This document shows, piece after piece, positions 41,071 through 41,427 of a DNA stretch of 41,427 nucleotides (the stretch's first letter is position 1; every line of letters begins with the position of its first letter). The stretch lies in assembly GCA_021740625.1 (NCBI GenBank), contig JAIOZK010000032.1, positions 1 to 41,427 of the forward strand, in the 5' to 3' direction. Below the pieces are notes generated by a model that saw only the letters and a list, made by a program, of their open reading frames with translations, searched no databases and had not been told where the DNA came from. Position numbers and translations under genes: made by a program. This stretch comes from Bacteroidales bacterium. Lineage in GTDB: Bacteria; Bacteroidota; Bacteroidia; Bacteroidales; JAIOZK01.

Positions 41071-41427
41071 ACCAATATCCAACGCTCAATATCCAATATC
41101 CAGCGTGTGTCCCATCAAATAGATATTGATTATTGGGTGTTGATTATTGGATATTAAAAAAATTCAAAAATTACCAATATCCAACACTCAATATCCAATA
41201 TCCAGCGTTTGCCCCATCAAATAGATATTGATTATTGGATGTTGATTATTGGATGTTGATTTTGGATATTAAAAAAAATCAAAAATAACCAATATCCAAC
41301 GCTCAATATCCAATATCCAGCGTGTGTCCCATCTAATAGATATTGATTATTGGATGTTGATTATTGGATATTAAAAAATTCATAAACAACCAATATCCAA
41401 CGCTCAATATCCAATATCCAGCGTCTG
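41071..41427. repeat. ~100-115-bp tandem repeat, three and a half units, open at the window edge
   Basis: Units start at 41071, 41173, 41288 and 41389 (lengths 102, 115, 101 and a partial). Each begins ACCAATATCCAAC, contains CAATATCCAATATCCAGCG, and ends with TTGATTATTGGATATTA-type sequence complementary to the start, so each unit can fold on itself. Unit 2 to 3 is longer by an extra GGATGTTGATTTT-like word. No ORF. Confidence 0.9.

Noticed and set aside
41071-41427. CRISPR array
   Set aside because: The repeated unit is ~100 bp with no constant short repeat separated by unique spacers, and no cas genes are nearby.

Overview
The window looks like a piece of chromosome from an anaerobic or facultative member of the Bacteroidota, probably Bacteroidales/Marinilabiliales-like. 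This is inferred from several things: promoter -7 elements of the TAnnTTTG type in front of many genes, start codons without clear Shine-Dalgarno sequences, a diheme-type sdhCAB (fumarate reductase/succinate dehydrogenase) operon, and intergenic spacers full of short 'word-like' tandem repeats and hairpins. No rRNA, tRNA, CRISPR array, plasmid or phage gene was seen.

Layout. 1-4.3 kb: an unknown membrane protein, a two-receiver PEP/pyruvate-binding ATP-grasp protein, and a possible tiny membrane protein ending at a bidirectional terminator. 4.3-10.4 kb (minus strand): a three-gene NAD(P)H/ferredoxin oxidoreductase (NuoE-like, NuoF/HydB-like, and a NuoG-GltD-molybdopterin-like fusion). This matches the Stn transhydrogenase architecture rather than a formate dehydrogenase or hydrogenase. 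10.7-17.1 kb (plus strand): a tight five-gene operon encoding an RsbW-type serine kinase/anti-sigma factor, a protein with three tandem ABC substrate-binding domains, a STAS protein fused to a domain I do not recognise, an ABC permease and an ABC ATPase. This is the most novel-looking system in the window: a partner-switching pair built into an ABC transporter operon.

17.3-18.7 kb: a B12-binding radical SAM protein. 18.8-22.4 kb (minus): NfnA/NfnB-like bifurcating transhydrogenase subunits preceded by a cysteine-rich protein. An eight-cysteine module occurs twice in that protein and once more at the N-terminus of NfnB. 22.7-24.3 kb: glutamine synthetase. 24.4-25.5 kb: TerC-like membrane protein. 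25.5-29.2 kb (minus): sdhC-sdhA-sdhB, with a long repeat-filled spacer between sdhA and sdhB. 29.4-32.2 kb: two aminopeptidase P paralogues. 32.5-33.0 kb: an alpha/beta hydrolase remnant with an apparent in-frame internal deletion.

33.1-41.0 kb: a surface-glycolipid or acyl-conjugate region: a TMTC-like membrane protein with TPRs, a FabH-like ketosynthase, a lipoprotein, a fatty acyl-AMP ligase fused to an acyl carrier domain, a WecE-type sugar aminotransferase and a free acyl carrier protein. MITE-like and palindromic elements lie between them. The last 350 bp are tandem ~100-bp repeats running off the window edge.

Taken together, the left and centre of the window handle redox-carrier balancing (Stn-like, Nfn-like, complex II) and nitrogen assimilation (GS). 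The right part builds acylated or amino-sugar surface molecules. Start sites were moved to downstream ATGs where the longer frame began at TTG/GTG or overlapped a promoter element.
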